64,000 nt of DNA. Source: Trileptium ribeirensis. Taxonomy: Eukaryota; Nematoda; Enoplea; Enoplida; Thoracostomopsidae. This document shows, in pieces, positions 11,479 through 24,415 of the stretch; position 1 is the stretch's first letter; each line of letters begins with the position of its first letter. The DNA is taken from contig JASANE010019190.1 in NCBI GenBank assembly GCA_030248225.1, positions 1-64,000 of the forward strand, in the 5' to 3' direction. The notes under the pieces are model-generated. The model searched no databases. It was not told the DNA's origin and saw nothing but the letters and a program-made list of their open reading frames with translations. The position numbers and the translations under genes were made by a program.

Positions 11479-13588
11479 CTAATAAGAGAAACAAGAAACT
11501 GAGAAATTCTTTTCCAGGTCAGTAACATGCAATATATCTCCCATCAGTGAATAGACGGAGTGTGGATTACCATGCTCACAATGCATCACTTTACTCTTAT
11601 CACTGTTTACGACCAGACACCATTGGTCGCAGTAAGAACCAAGACTCTCCATGTCAAACTGGACAGAATCGAATCCAAATTGAGGAGTTGCTCTAAGAAT
11701 CCGTCTGGCTAGCCGCAGGTCGTCCGCAAACCTATACACCGCACAGGACACGTCCTCGTCAATATGTTTTATAAACACTAGGAATAGAAGCGGACCAAGC
11801 ACTGATCCTTGCGGAACGCCACTGATGACATCAGACCAACTAGATTCAGCACCGTTGACGCTAACATATTGGCGGCGCCCGCCTAGGTAACCTCGGAACC
11901 AAGCCAAGAGGTTATTTGTTACACCGTACATTTCCAACTTCACCAACAGTGCAGCATGGTTTACTTTATCAAATGCTTTCTGAAAGTCAATATAGACAAC
12001 ATCGAGCCGGTCATTTTCATCTATGCAGCTACTGGCGAAATTCAGATACTCGAACAGCTGAGTTGTGGAGTGTCGGCCTACAAAACCGTGTTGAGATGAG
12101 TATAACATATTATTTGATTCGAGAAAACGTAGAAGCTGGTCACGCACAAGGGTCTCAAATACTTTGCTCACTGCAGACGTTAGACTCTGATAGGGCGATA
12201 ATTGTCACATTTCGCCTTGTCGCCTTTACCTTTGTAGATGGGAACCACTTTTACGTCCATGAAGCCAACTGGAAAGACACCGGAAGCAATGAAACTATTA
12301 AACAACTTTGACAATTGAGCTCGCATAAGCGAAAAATGATTTGCGGTCACTGTCTATGTTGGCAGCTAAGCGACGCTCATAGTTTTTTAGTGCTATATCA
12401 ACTTGATGAGCAGCAATGTGTGATTTCTCAGAGTAGCTCCGCCAAGCAGATTCAAAGTTAACTCTCTTAAATCGACGGAATGCGTTATGGTTCGATTTTA
12501 GGGCAGCCCAACATGGGCCATCGGCCCAAATAGGTTTACGGAGAACGCCACCAGATTTAAGTTTGGCAAACATTCTTATGTTGCTTTAAAAGATATCGCA
12601 TAATTGATGCCACATATCTAACACTGTGGCATAGTTATTAACTGTGGACCAGTCAATGCGACCGACGTGCCTAATAATAGTTGCCCAAGGTGGACCGGAC
12701 CAGTCCAGTCGTTTCCGGCTTCGGCTATCGCGAATAGAAACAGCAGAGCCTTTACGAGCAAGGTACAGTTCAACACAGAAATGGTCAGAAGATTTCAGGG
12801 GAGCCAAAATATCAATGTGGGAAACGTTGTTCTCATCGTTGGTAAACACTAAATCAAGGTTACGCGATCCTCTGGTACATTGCTCAACATGTTGGGTTAG
12901 TCCACTACATATCACAGTTTCCATGAAGAGGTCGTCGGATGCTCACTATTGAAAGTTCAGCCAATCTATAGTGGGCATGTTTAAATCTCCACATAAGCAA
13001 GCTAGCCAATAGTTTTTGGAGTCCGCAATTTGATCGAGACAGACGCAGCTTGGCATCTTTTTCTGGTGACGAAGATGGCGACCTATACACGCAACCAAAA
13101 AGTATTAAGCAATCAGGGGCACAAGATAGCTCGCAGCAAACAATGTCTTCAAAACTGCAGTTTTTAACGATGAAGCATGCCGACACATTTAGGGACTCGC
13201 TGACAAGAAACATCGCCCCCCGCCGCGTCTGCCTATCCTGTCGCAACGGAAAATTGAATAACCAGGCACCCTTAATAAATTGTTACCATACAAACTTGAG
13301 GCCCATGTTTCAGTAACAAAAAACAGCATCGTACTTATTATTAATAACAAACAATTCGAGTTCGTGCAGTTTATTTATTATTGACCTTGCGCTCAATAGA
13401 ACACATTTATAAGCACGTGTAACAGCATGCGTAGCGCCAACATATTTTGCATTGACACTATTTACATTTAGTACAAAATTAGAAAAGTTAGTAGACGAAA
13501 CAGGATAATTACTAACAGGATTAACAGATTTAGCATGATTTATAGATTGAAAAGGATTAACAGTAGTTATATGGGACGCGACATTCAT
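11479..13588 (-). pseudogene. CR1-like non-LTR retrotransposon ORF2 (endonuclease and reverse transcriptase), broken
   Basis: Read on the minus strand from 13588 downward. The AP-type endonuclease is spread over two or three frames: an SARSIINKLHELEL block (about 13390), VYRSPSS (about 13075) and LVFTNDEN followed by LKSSDH (about 12840-12780). A linker is followed by the reverse transcriptase. A frameshift lies between IYKGKGDKAKCDNYRPI and SAVSKVFETLV (about 12185). Catalytic blocks are [30 protein letters not shown] and FADDLRL. FADD replaces the more usual YADD or FADD-like box of this family, so the site is plausible. Downstream the frame fails after VTDLEK and the thumb and 3' end are missing, so the copy is 3'-truncated near 11.48 kb. 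Known: this domain order and PHD-type ORF1 are typical of the CR1/L2 group. No complete protein can be made. Confidence 0.9.
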
Positions 13589-14625
13589 TACTGATGCAAC
13601 TGAAAATCCTTCTCCACCACCGCAGGTATGACTGCTGAAACCCCATTTGAGCCCGTGGCCGGGTTGTCCATTGATTGAACCCCGTTTTTTGACACTTCAG
13701 ATTTAGAACGTAATTTGCGTACCGCTTTGAAAGCACTGATTTCTGCTAGGGTCCTGTCGGGATTGACGTATGTAACAGTAGCAAAATTCAGATTCCCCTG
13801 GGAGACCGCGGCTGGCCTTCCCACCCGACAGGGCTGCAGAGCGGTCCCCTCACTTTTAAACACTACTTTAAGTAGACTAGTATTAGTGCCGCTCTGTCCC
13901 AGGCAATGCATAGCGAGAATACTATCCGAATCAATATTAACTTTACATATATTAAACAAAGCCATTACTTTAATTTTGTCATATTCTTTACGTTAACCAG
14001 CCACATCACTGCTAGATTCCTTTAAATGCGAAATAATGATATTAGATTTACGAAGAACCCGTTCGTCAAGTTCTGCCATAACTTTGGCTGCAATAATGGT
14101 CTCAGACCGTGTACCATTTGTATTCTTATTAGAAGCATAAGACGCTGCATCACAGATGCCTGTACCGACAGACGCGGCTGGGGTCACAGGGGATACTATG
14201 GCCTTAGCAAGCTGATCAATTTTACCCGCCATTTCCGATAGAGCAACTTCGAATCGATCCTGATTGATCTCAAATTTGGTAAGTTGCGCTTCAATAGTAT
14301 TAAGTGTTTCAAGATCGCTGTCGATGCTGACACAACGGGAAGGGCAGTACCAACGTACCCCACTATCGGCTTTTGCGGCATCAGTGATCAAAGCGGCACC
14401 CACCTTTGTCCATTTTTTGTGGAAATTTTTTCGGCATTTCGCACATTGAATCTTCGCATCGTGCTCAGTAATGTCGATGTTGCATGACAGATCAGCACAT
14501 ACTGCTTTATCATAACATCGTCGGATGTGGACATACGCGTTCCATACATTGTTGTGTTTATATATGATAGTCGTATTATTTATATATACTTGATAATGAA
14601 TATACCCCTGAATAAATGAAGGCAC
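13588..14625 (-). pseudogene. CR1-like ORF1 with PHD-type finger, broken
   Basis: Minus strand, upstream of the endonuclease/RT. The first part (14625-13993) has a Cys/His finger (CADLSCNIDITEHDAKIQC..CAKCRKNFHKKW..WYCPSRC in outline) followed by a predicted coiled coil around residues 120-165. The second part (13965-13588), in another frame, has LLKVVFKSE and a VNPDRTLAE...AFKAVRKLR block typical of the ORF1 RNA-binding region. A PHD-like finger plus an RNA-binding tail is known for CR1-type ORF1 proteins, which bind the element's RNA. The break near 13970-13990 disables it. Confidence 0.82.
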
Positions 14626-15554
14626 TCACAATAAGCTGCGCTGTGTCATTGTCGGATTCGGCTAATATCCCGTAATTGCCATGTGCAGGAACCTGACAGA
14701 GCAGTGATGTGTTCGCTGAGGCTCAACCGACAATCGAGAGTGACGACCAGTATTTTGACTGTTTCTGACGGGTACATAGCAATGTTACGAATTTGCAGCG
14801 ATGGTGTAGGCCCTAGGCGTTTGGCGAAGTAGATCAGATAGGTTTAGACTCATTGAGTTTTAGCCTGTTATCCAAGAACCACTCCCGTATTATAACTATT
14901 AATACTATTAATATCATGTTTTCTAACTTAATTTGCATAATCCCGGGATTTGATTGTTCAGTTAGCTGTAGCCTTGTTTAGTTTTGTTGAATGTGTAGGG
15001 ATAGCGTGCTCTCATGGTATTTTCTTGGTCTGAAAACTGATTGAATTTCGGTGTTTTAAAGCTCGTCGAGAGTGTATTATATAGATTTTCGCAAAAAAGG
15101 ACTTTGTAGTTATCAACCACTGCAGAGGCGAATGAGGTGTTGGATCGTGGTACAATTGATACCTCTGGTTTTATGAATTCGGGTTGACTGTTGCGTTACT
15201 TATTGGTTTTAACTATGGAACTTTCGAGTTATAGTGTCAATTACAAGTGTGCTAATATTGTAATCAGATTTTTGTGTCGATTAAATTTAAGAAATAGCCC
15301 ATAATTCGAGCCCTTTATCCCGTAGATCTTGGCTGTGTGTCTTAAAAGGGGCAAGCTAGCTTCCAGAGAAGAATCAGGGCGACGTGGAGGAACCTTAAAA
15401 ACCCAATTTGCGTCTCTGTGTGCCTTACAATGAAGTCTGCAGCGTTCTGAGTATACAGAAATAAGCTCACTAGTTCTACGCTTGCGAGTGGGTTGACTTA
15501 TTGCTCTAACTGCTGTGAGACTCTAAGGCGAGCACACGATCCAGAGTTTGATTA

Positions 15555-15692
15555 ATTAAATAAACTTAAGTGCAATTACCCTTGTGCGGACACTTGCGAA
15601 AGAGTATTTAATAATTTAATAAGTGTTATTACCCTTGCGGGGACACATGTGTAACTTAATTAATAAGTGCTATTACCTTGGGGGACACTAAA
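15555..15692. repeat. Three imperfect tandem units of about 50-57 bp
   Basis: Each unit contains a version of TTAATAAGTGCTATTACC followed by CTTG, a G-run and GGACAC (around 15570-15592, 15620-15648 and 15660-15688). The units differ by small indels. Confidence 0.6.
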
Positions 15693-15965
15693 TCCCACAT
15701 AGCACGGTCTAATTGAGCCGAATAAATAATAATAATAAAGTTGTAAGCGTGATACACTTCCAAACAACGATCTTAAGAGTATTGGATACGGAAGAGTATG
15801 GATGCGATGTTGTCTCCGCTATTTTGATATTGGTACCCCCAGTTTACAAATGTAATAAAATTCTGTCAACATGGTATCGTGATATAAATTTGTTGCGTTA
15901 ACCCTCAGAATGTTAGGGTGCCACCAGTTGAAATATTTTGGTGACGCTGCCAGCTCAATCGTTGA

Positions 15966-17235
15966 TAAACGTGACTTTCACTCGACCGTTCAGTGTTAGA
16001 TATCTCGCGATGACCAATAATTGTTCATCCTTGCTTAAATGTAAATCAAAAATGGTCGCAAAAGGCTAATATTGTAAGGTATATATTATTTTATTTTACC
16101 ACTAGTAGCTACAACAGCTATCCATCATAGTAAAACTCCTTAACTTCCTGTATGCCAAATTTATGTTTCAACAGTTCAACATAACCAAGTACTATAAAAT
16201 CTATAGACAATTTTTGCCTTACCATGCAACTACGTCCTGTGCAGCTCACCAATACTTCACTTTGGTTGCAAGACAGAGTTTAAATATGCTTGCACAGGAA
16301 AAATTCTTTTCATGCAGATATGTATTTTTCCTGCCTCACAAAGCTTGTGAGTTACTGCTCTGAACTGGGATGATATAATTCCGACATGTAATTGCTCAGA
16401 TCAGGCTATATTTTGGTAGATATCAGTAAGCACAGTATCGTTTGTGACTAGTAATTGCGACTTTCGCCCGAGCGTTCGGAGTTCGATATCTCGGGGCGAC
16501 TAATAATTGTTTTCGAAACTCGAAACACAAATTAATTCAGGACCTAAAGAGTTAAAGCTTGTGAAACGTATGGTGACCATAACCCAAAACGGTAGCATAC
16601 TTGACTCTTTAAACTTTTGACTTTTGTGATCCACACATTGGCGGATCCAAAAAAACTGTAACAAGAAGCGCATATTTTAGGATCCAAAAAACCGTAACCG
16701 GCGGGGCGCATATGCCATAACTATCCATCTATGGCAGGGCGTTATCTCTCACTTCAGGCCATATTTACCCTTTCCCTGTGATCGATATGTAAAATATTCA
16801 AAAAATTGGCATAAATTAGTAAAAATTAGTGAAAGTCTTAGAAAAAATCGGAAAACATGGGAAAATAGAAATAACTTACGAAAATCTATTGCTGTTTTGA
16901 CTGGAGGGGGATGGGGCACTTTCATTAGATCCGTTCGTGGCCTACGTGTTCAAGTCAGTAACTCCTGCCGTTGTTTCTCAACATCATTTTACTTTTGAAT
17001 GCGTCGAACTAACTAAATTCGGCGAATACTGCAAGATTATACGCGTGGTGTTGCTCGCTTGCTGTGCGAGGAGCCTTAAAATTCGGACAAATAGCTTTGA
17101 ACTATCTCAGTGGCTTGTAAACGTGACTTTCTCCTGAGCTCTCGGGGTTTGATATTTGGCGGCGACCAATAATGGTTCATCGATACTTGCAACACAAATT
17201 AATTCAGGAGATGTAGGGTTAAACTTTGTGAAACA
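15966..17235. repeat. Three diverged direct copies of a 70-120 bp repeat
   Basis: Copies lie near 15966-16038, 16447-16590 and 17116-17245. All share a GACTTTC segment, a GATATCTCG-type segment and GACCAATAATTGTTC. The last two also share CACAAATTAATTCAGGA and GTGAAAC. Possibly a repeated 3' end of a mobile element. Confidence 0.55.
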
Positions 17236-17463
17236 ATTGTGACCGACACAAAAACTTGCTCAGGTTTTACAGGAATTATCTCGTACAACCCAAATCACTT
17301 TCACCTCCATATCTAAACCACAAATTTTCAAAATTTTATAAAATACGCAAATAATAATGGGTATCGTGGTGCTTAATAGAATTGACGTTAGTCTATTTGG
17401 CAAGCCATAAGTCTGGGCTGCTTTAATGTAGCACAGCTATACTAGTGCTACAAAAATAATTTG

Positions 17464-17473
17464 TGGGTTTCAG
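17464..17473 (+). promoter_or_regulatory. 3' splice acceptor just upstream of the OST-alpha-like start codon
   Basis: A pyrimidine-rich TGGGTTTCAG ends at 17473, nine bases before ATG 17483. It could be the acceptor of a 5'UTR intron or a spliced-leader trans-splice site. The very short leader favours the second in a nematode, but this is inference. Confidence 0.5.
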
Positions 17474-17482
17474 GTTTAAAAA

Positions 17483-17555
17483 ATGAGGCTTAGACATTAT
17501 AACAACGGCAGTAATTGTGCTGTAAACGAACCAACGATATCGGAGTTTTTCAACG
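17483..17555 (+). CDS. OST-alpha-like exon 1
   Basis: ATG at 17483, 24 codons plus one base, donor CG|GTAAGT at 17556. Encodes the polar N-terminus. Phase 1 out matches exon 2. The following 5.1 kb intron holds antisense CR1-like fragments. Confidence 0.72.
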
Positions 17556-20500
17556 GTAAGTACTTACATATGTTTTATTATTCAGTTATTATCCATTGTT
17601 TTCGAGTGTAATATAATCACACTGAACAGCAAAAACGAGATTAATTAAATAAGATATATGCAAACTTGTAACATTATTTCAGTAAATTCAGAAAATATCA
17701 GCTGCCTTTATAAGGAAGCTCAGCATACATATAAATTATGTTTATCTATGTCATGTTATGCGTATCAACAGTGGGTTCGTTGTGTTGAATGGTTACGTAC
17801 CTGCTCTAAAATTTTTCAAAAATATAAAGGTAGTGTTATCTGTAGCCCGCCAGGATGTTTACCCAGCTACCATACTATATTATGAGCTTATCTTCTGCCG
17901 CGGATTCGCGAAACAATTTTAAATGTGGTGTCTCGCGGTGTTCTTTAAACCTCTGGGACTGGTCAAAGGCCCAGAGGTCTGCTGTGATATCTAACAAGAG
18001 GGAAAATGAATGTTAGGTTAACCCCATGATTTCTTCTAACATCGTATAGATTTCACAGGTATTTATATCAAGAGCGGTGTAGCTCGCTAATTGTTAGGCC
18101 CCATAAGCTATATTTATCACCTCTCTGAGGGTTCCCCCGCGTGACCGACTGGGCGAAGAAAGATTAGCAATGAGCGCTGAAATTTAGCAAAAAGGATTAA
18201 AGCAAAATCGTGGTGGTCAAAAACGAAAATTTTAGGGGTTAGGGAGAAGTATCTCTTACGGGTGACGCGGAGCGCCTATAATACCCAGGGTATATGCTGA
18301 AGTGGTAAGCTTGTTGTATTATAGTAAATAGGTTATCAGCTGTATTACAAAGTTCTCGACAATACAATACAAATTTATTCAGTTCCTATGGTACATACGA
18401 GACTTTACATTTACTGCAGTGTTCCGCTTCTGAACCGCGTTCATACGACTCGAGAATGGGAATTATTAAGCGTCGTCTGCACAGCATGCTTACTAGCGTT
18501 TGCAGAACATTGCCACACATGTTTATAATAAGGCAGAAAATTCAAATAAGGAAATGAATAATGTAAGGGCAAAATGGGGAGGTAAAGTCGTAAATCAGTA
18601 TTTACTAGGGCAAACATAAATAACCTGATATAGGACAGTACCACCATTTATCAATTATAATTTTCTATCGTATTTTAAATTATTTGCAAAATCTACTTTA
18701 CCTAGTAGTGTTTTAAACACTTTTGAACCTGCAACCGTAAATAAAGTATTCCGTCTATTGTTGATGGTAAGGCATTCCAATATTTTATTACCCGCATTGG
18801 AAATATATGGTGTAGTACGATGGTTCTGAACGCAGCTTTATATATTCTCTAATTGTGGCCACGGGTCCGCATTTCGGTAGTAGGGGATAGTTTTAAAATT
18901 GAATCGTATTCATTGTTGATCAATTTGAAAATTGCAATAAGGTCGCAATGTAGCCTTCTCAAGTGGCTCTAGATCAAGAAATATTAGTTATTAGTCTTTC
19001 ATTGTACTGTGCTGCAGTCAGCGCACAACGATCACATAGACGCCTTGAGTAGTAGCGTTGGACGCGCTCTATGATATCGAAATCCCCTGAATGGCCAGGT
19101 GACCAAACGCAAGACGCGTATTCCAGTATATATTGACCGAACATATGTAACATATGCACGACGAAGTACATCAATATCAAAAGTTAAGAAACAGCGGAAG
19201 AAATTAAATAGTTTAAGGATTAAGATATGATTACCGGGAAAAAAGTTGTAGTTCACATTTACGTCCTTTCTGATTGCTCCTTGTTGCTGCAAAACATGGG
19301 TTGTTTCGGATATGGCAAAACACTTCTCAGCAGGGTTTTTTCAAAACGGACCCTGGGTCCAGCAAATTTTTTTGTCCAGACCTTAAACTCTTGGTCTAGA
19401 TTTACAATTTTTGGCTCGAGAATTTCACGAATTTTTACACAATAAAGAAACGTAATTACGAAACGCAATTTTACATTATTACAAATAAATAAATTATTCT
19501 CTGCCTGTCCCAAGCCAGGATAAAGGACGAGGGCCATCTATGAAACCAGCATGTAAACCCAAAAAACCTAACTTCACAGAAATACAAAAGAAGGCTGCAA
19601 GCTAAACACAAGGTGTATCGGCTGTCTATGTTACAAAACAAATTAGATATGAAATTATATCAAGCATGGTATTGTGCCTTAAGCAAAGATAACAAACAAA
19701 CCTGAGTTTTTACGGAGAGGGGGAGCGACTTTAAACCCACCGCGACCCGTGATATTTCGATTCATTAGATTTTTACTTCCTATCTCTTAAAGATTTTAAA
19801 CACATTTTTAGGAGACTTTAAGCCATATATTTTTGTACCCATGTTTCTCTGCGACCCTATTTGGTCATATATATCGCGTATTCAGCTTGTAGTTGACTGT
19901 TCACCCACACCTTGATCGGCCATCGCCGTGTAATGATTTACCATATTTTTTATTCTTTATGAAGGTGATACCTAGCCGACAGTTTATTCGGCTGGGCATA
20001 ACGGTGAGTTGAAGCTTTCGTATTCTGCAAAAAACTAAGCCGTAGCAGCAACGGTACTCAGATGGCTGGTTGTATGTGAGACGTGTGTAGTAGGCTTTCA
20101 AACTTTTGATGATTTGGAGCGTAAACAATTTCAGTAAAGAGCCGATTCCAAGGGTCAACCGTCCGATATGCAAAACAATGCCGATCACACTTTAGACGGG
20201 GAGTGAAACGAACTCGAAATTTTAGAGCATGTCCGCACAGTTCGTTTTCGATGATGTTGAAAAACGTGTTAAGGGTAGGTCCACATGCCCGTGGGCCATA
20301 CGGTAAAGCATAATGAGAACGGCCCGCAGTCGACACGTTTCCAACGACTGCAACTCCAAACGTTTCAGCCGCACTTCGTGTGGCAAATGAACAAAGTGAG
20401 GCACTAGTTTCGTCACGCGCCGCTGGACTCCTTCCAGAATCTTTATATCCCTTTGGTATTGTGGGTACCAACTAGTCGTAGCGTATTCGCGTCTGGGTCT

Positions 20501-23500
20501 TATTAGCGCCTTATAAATTGGCAAAAATACTGGGCGTAAAGGGTAAACAAAATGAAGCCGTAGAACACAACTGTGCCGATTACACATTTCAACCGCTTTA
20601 GCACAATGCTTTGAAGTCTTCAGATCAACTGAAATTTACAGTGCCAGATCATTTTCATTGTTTTTGTTTGGAATATCAATATTGCTTATGCTGTACTGGT
20701 GGTAAGGTTTTGCCGATCCAATGTAGAGACAGGTACATTTTGAACCTTTGAACTCTACCAATGAATCATTTGCTCAAGCCATGGCACCTTCATTGTCAGC
20801 AATAATAGCAGCTACATCATGATCAGCCCGAAACTTATTTACACACCTACATAATTTAGTATCATCCACGAATTTACATACCTTGACCCCAACGTAGTTA
20901 CCAAAAATAACACTGGACCTAGTACTGAGCCTTGTGGGCATAATACACTTGTTACTTTTATCCAGTTACTGGGATAACTGTTTATTACTACTGACTGAGT
21001 GCGCCCCGTGATAAAAGACCGTACCATGATAGTATTTATTATACTGTTTTATCTAACGTAATTTAGTAGGGATAATATATATCGCGATGGCAACAAAATT
21101 AATATTTTTCTGTTTTACAAATTCTTATAATAGATTCCACTGACGTTCTTCGACGCTGTACTAGTCCTTCGATAGGTATTTGAAGCCACCAATACTAATG
21201 AAGCATATACACCCAGAAATGTTCTTGATTATGTGTACATATCGCATCAATATGTATATATCACACAACTAATACGGAAGTCACTAGATGCCATGTAGGT
21301 TAGTGCTACTTTATAGCGTTTAGTGTTGGGGAGTTTGCTCTTACCAAGGGAAAATTTCTGACTTCGGACAGCAACCCTGCCATATATGCAAACATATTTT
21401 TATTGTTGGGTTTATCAAGGTTAAAGGAACTATTTATTTGTACACTCTTTCTTGCGCCAATTATAACGCTGATATCAAATAGTTAATGTGAGTTTGCAGA
21501 AATAGCATTATTCGCATTGATATAGGCACTGAAACTGTGTTGTTTGCTTACCCAAGTTTTTGTAACGCCTTTTGACGCTATACATGTTCGTTACTATAGG
21601 ATCTTCGGATCTTTTGAATTTTAACGCTTCATAGAAGTGTCGCATGAAAAATTGCTAACCCCTAATTTTTGAGATACACATATTTACCTCGTACTTGAGA
21701 GCTACAACTTTCATAGCCAGGTTAGTTATTCTGTAGTTGCGGCGTAAATTTGTTCCAAAAATGTAAAAAATGCAGCCTTGCATACTTAACACAAATGTCA
21801 AACTCCGTGGTTTTCACCATATAGGATCCCCCACCATTTAAAAAATTATAACTGTTATTAAAAACTTCGATCAAAAAATGACCACTGTGCAAAAAATTTT
21901 CGTAAAGCAATATAATTTTGCTGTTACGCAATTTTTCGGCATGTTAGTCGTTTTAATTTATCGGGCAAAATTTATAATCAGGCTAAAAACAAATTTTGAA
22001 AATTTGATCAACTAAGTTTTATTCTCGTTAATAGCGATAGGTGTTTAATGTTAAACTGGCTAAGTTAATTTGTTCCGATGTTGTAAGCTTTGGCTATCAC
22101 TGTATCCTCACGCCGCTGAAACGTGCTAATGAGCTAAACGAGCTTTTTATGTCATCTAAAGTGATTTAATTTTATCACTTCATTTATTTCCACTGCAGTG
22201 GCATTGTGTCAAGAGGTTTCAAAGCTGCTGCGTACGCGGTTGGAAATTTCGGTGAGCTGAGTATCAAGAATAGCGCAAAAAAAATTCTTGAACTGGTGGC
22301 CATAAAATATTATATATAGCGTTTTCGAAAAAACTTTATGTTTAACTAAACGATGACTGCAGTTACGAATGTCTAACAAAGGAAGATTTGATAATTTAAT
22401 TTCCGCTTCGGGAAAATTCAGACATTTTATCCCAACAGAAAAAATAGCAATTTTTAGTCATACGGAAAAGTACTGGAGTCATTAACTTGCCCAAATCTGA
22501 TTAACTTGGGATATAAAATTAGCCACTCAGTCACGGGCAAACGGTGCACAGTCGAAATACGATGGGGCCTTATTAGGGAATATATACAGCATTTACCGTA
22601 TGTTACTATATCAATTTGTATTTAACGAAAAATTGTTTTTGTTCTTTATCCACAGACATATTTCAATTTTCAGGTGCTCCGTTTCATATTATCGTCTTGG
22701 AGACGGTCGGTGTGCTCATATCGCTGTTCAATGTTTTTATCCTGTTCTTCCAATTTTACTATATTTTCAAGTATATGTCGCATTACAGCAAAGCACGTAT
22801 GACTGCCTGGCTAATAGCTACATTCCCAGTATGAGTTTGTATATTAGTGATATATAAATTTTTTAGTTTTTAACGGTTGGATGACTGTTGAGCTGATTAG
22901 CAGAAACTTAGAGTAGGGAGATGGATTAAAAAGTGTCAAACTTTCGAGCATCGAATAAATTTTACGCGGATATATCTAAAACTTCGAACAGTCTTTGAAC
23001 ACCTTTGGAAAAATGCGCTTGAAAATTTTGGAAAGTATTTCCAATAATTTAATATTTCCCGAACAAATATCTCGCTGAGAATGGGCAACACTATTGTTTG
23101 CAAGAATTTGCTGGAGATTAAAAACTGAGTACCAACAATAGGAACATTGCATGATCCAGGTAATTGTTTTATTACTACTCTCTTTCTTATTTACACTTGG
23201 CGTTCTGTAAGATAGTTACTTTTTCTGTAATTTGTGTTACATAACTGTTGAGCGTCGCATAGTTTACGACTGCTATTATTTAGTTTTTGGCTTTACACTT
23301 GAGATGATGCCAGAGATTGAAATGTATGCTGCGTTTGAAAATTCTATAAGTCCGAGTCGTAATACGGATTTTATGCAACAACCGCATGCCGTAGTTACAT
23401 CGATAATAGTCTGATCATTATATTACTGTCGTTACATAAGTAGTCAAAATTTTTAACTATTCAGTAATTAAAAATAAATGGGTGGTGGAATTTGGTGAGG

Positions 23501-24371
23501 ACGTTGAATTTTATGCGGTAATCGAACTATAAATTACTCTGGATAAATCCGTAACAGATAGAGGAGACTTGATTTGTCGCAAAGAGCACATAAGTATAAT
23601 TTTAATTTGGTTTTCAAAATTGAGCGACGTTTATTCAAGTAAGTTCAACCGTAAATTTCCTTTTGCAAAACCTGTTGAGTTAATTGGAACGAGACGAGTG
23701 GAGTTTCCACTGAGGACGCTACGGAGAAAATAGTGAAAATCTCTTTTTGCCTGACGCTGTCATTCATAAAGTCATCTTCGCGTGGATGGGTTTCGATAAT
23801 ATTGTTTATTCGATATTAACAGTGGTGAAGATAATCTCTTGAACGAGAATAGCGCTCCGACACTATCTTCGGGGTCAAAGTGGCAAAAACAGGCTGTTAA
23901 GTGTTTTTGTCACATCTGGCCATACGTTACCAGTGTTTCACAACCCTTCGCATCGTGAAACGGAGACAACAATGAAACAGCGCATTGAGAGCTACGACCT
24001 TGCTTCCCACAAGTTTTTGTGGGAGCACTTTTTGGACCGCTAATGGCCTGAATGTTCGTCGACCCTTTGAAAGAAATATTTTCAAATTTGGGCATGTTAT
24101 TGCGTGTGTAACAACGACTGTCTATTAGATGATAAAACACGCTGGATTCGACGGTTTAGCTATCTATAGTCCAGCTTGATTATATTATACCTTTTCATGG
24201 GTTTTTAAGGTGGACGAATTCGACTACTAAAATGTAGTGTGTTTTCATTTGTTTGGTTACGTGTTGCGTGAAGGGCATCTAAAATGGTCTATATATATAT
24301 ATATATATTTATATATTTATATATATATTTATTTATAGCTATATATATTTATATTTACACAGCTATATATA

Positions 24372-24415
<44 letters not shown>

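Larger units (their letters stand above)
14626..17482. other. Intergenic DNA upstream of the OST-alpha-like gene
   Basis: No coding exon recognised. It contains two sets of imperfect direct repeats, annotated separately. The promoter of the downstream gene should lie here or further upstream, but no specific element could be identified. Confidence 0.5.

Noticed and set aside
23282..23413. [17 protein letters not shown] as OST-alpha exon 3
   Set aside because: Wrong entry phase after exon 2. The micro-exon at 25168-25241 fits phases at both ends and the family pattern.
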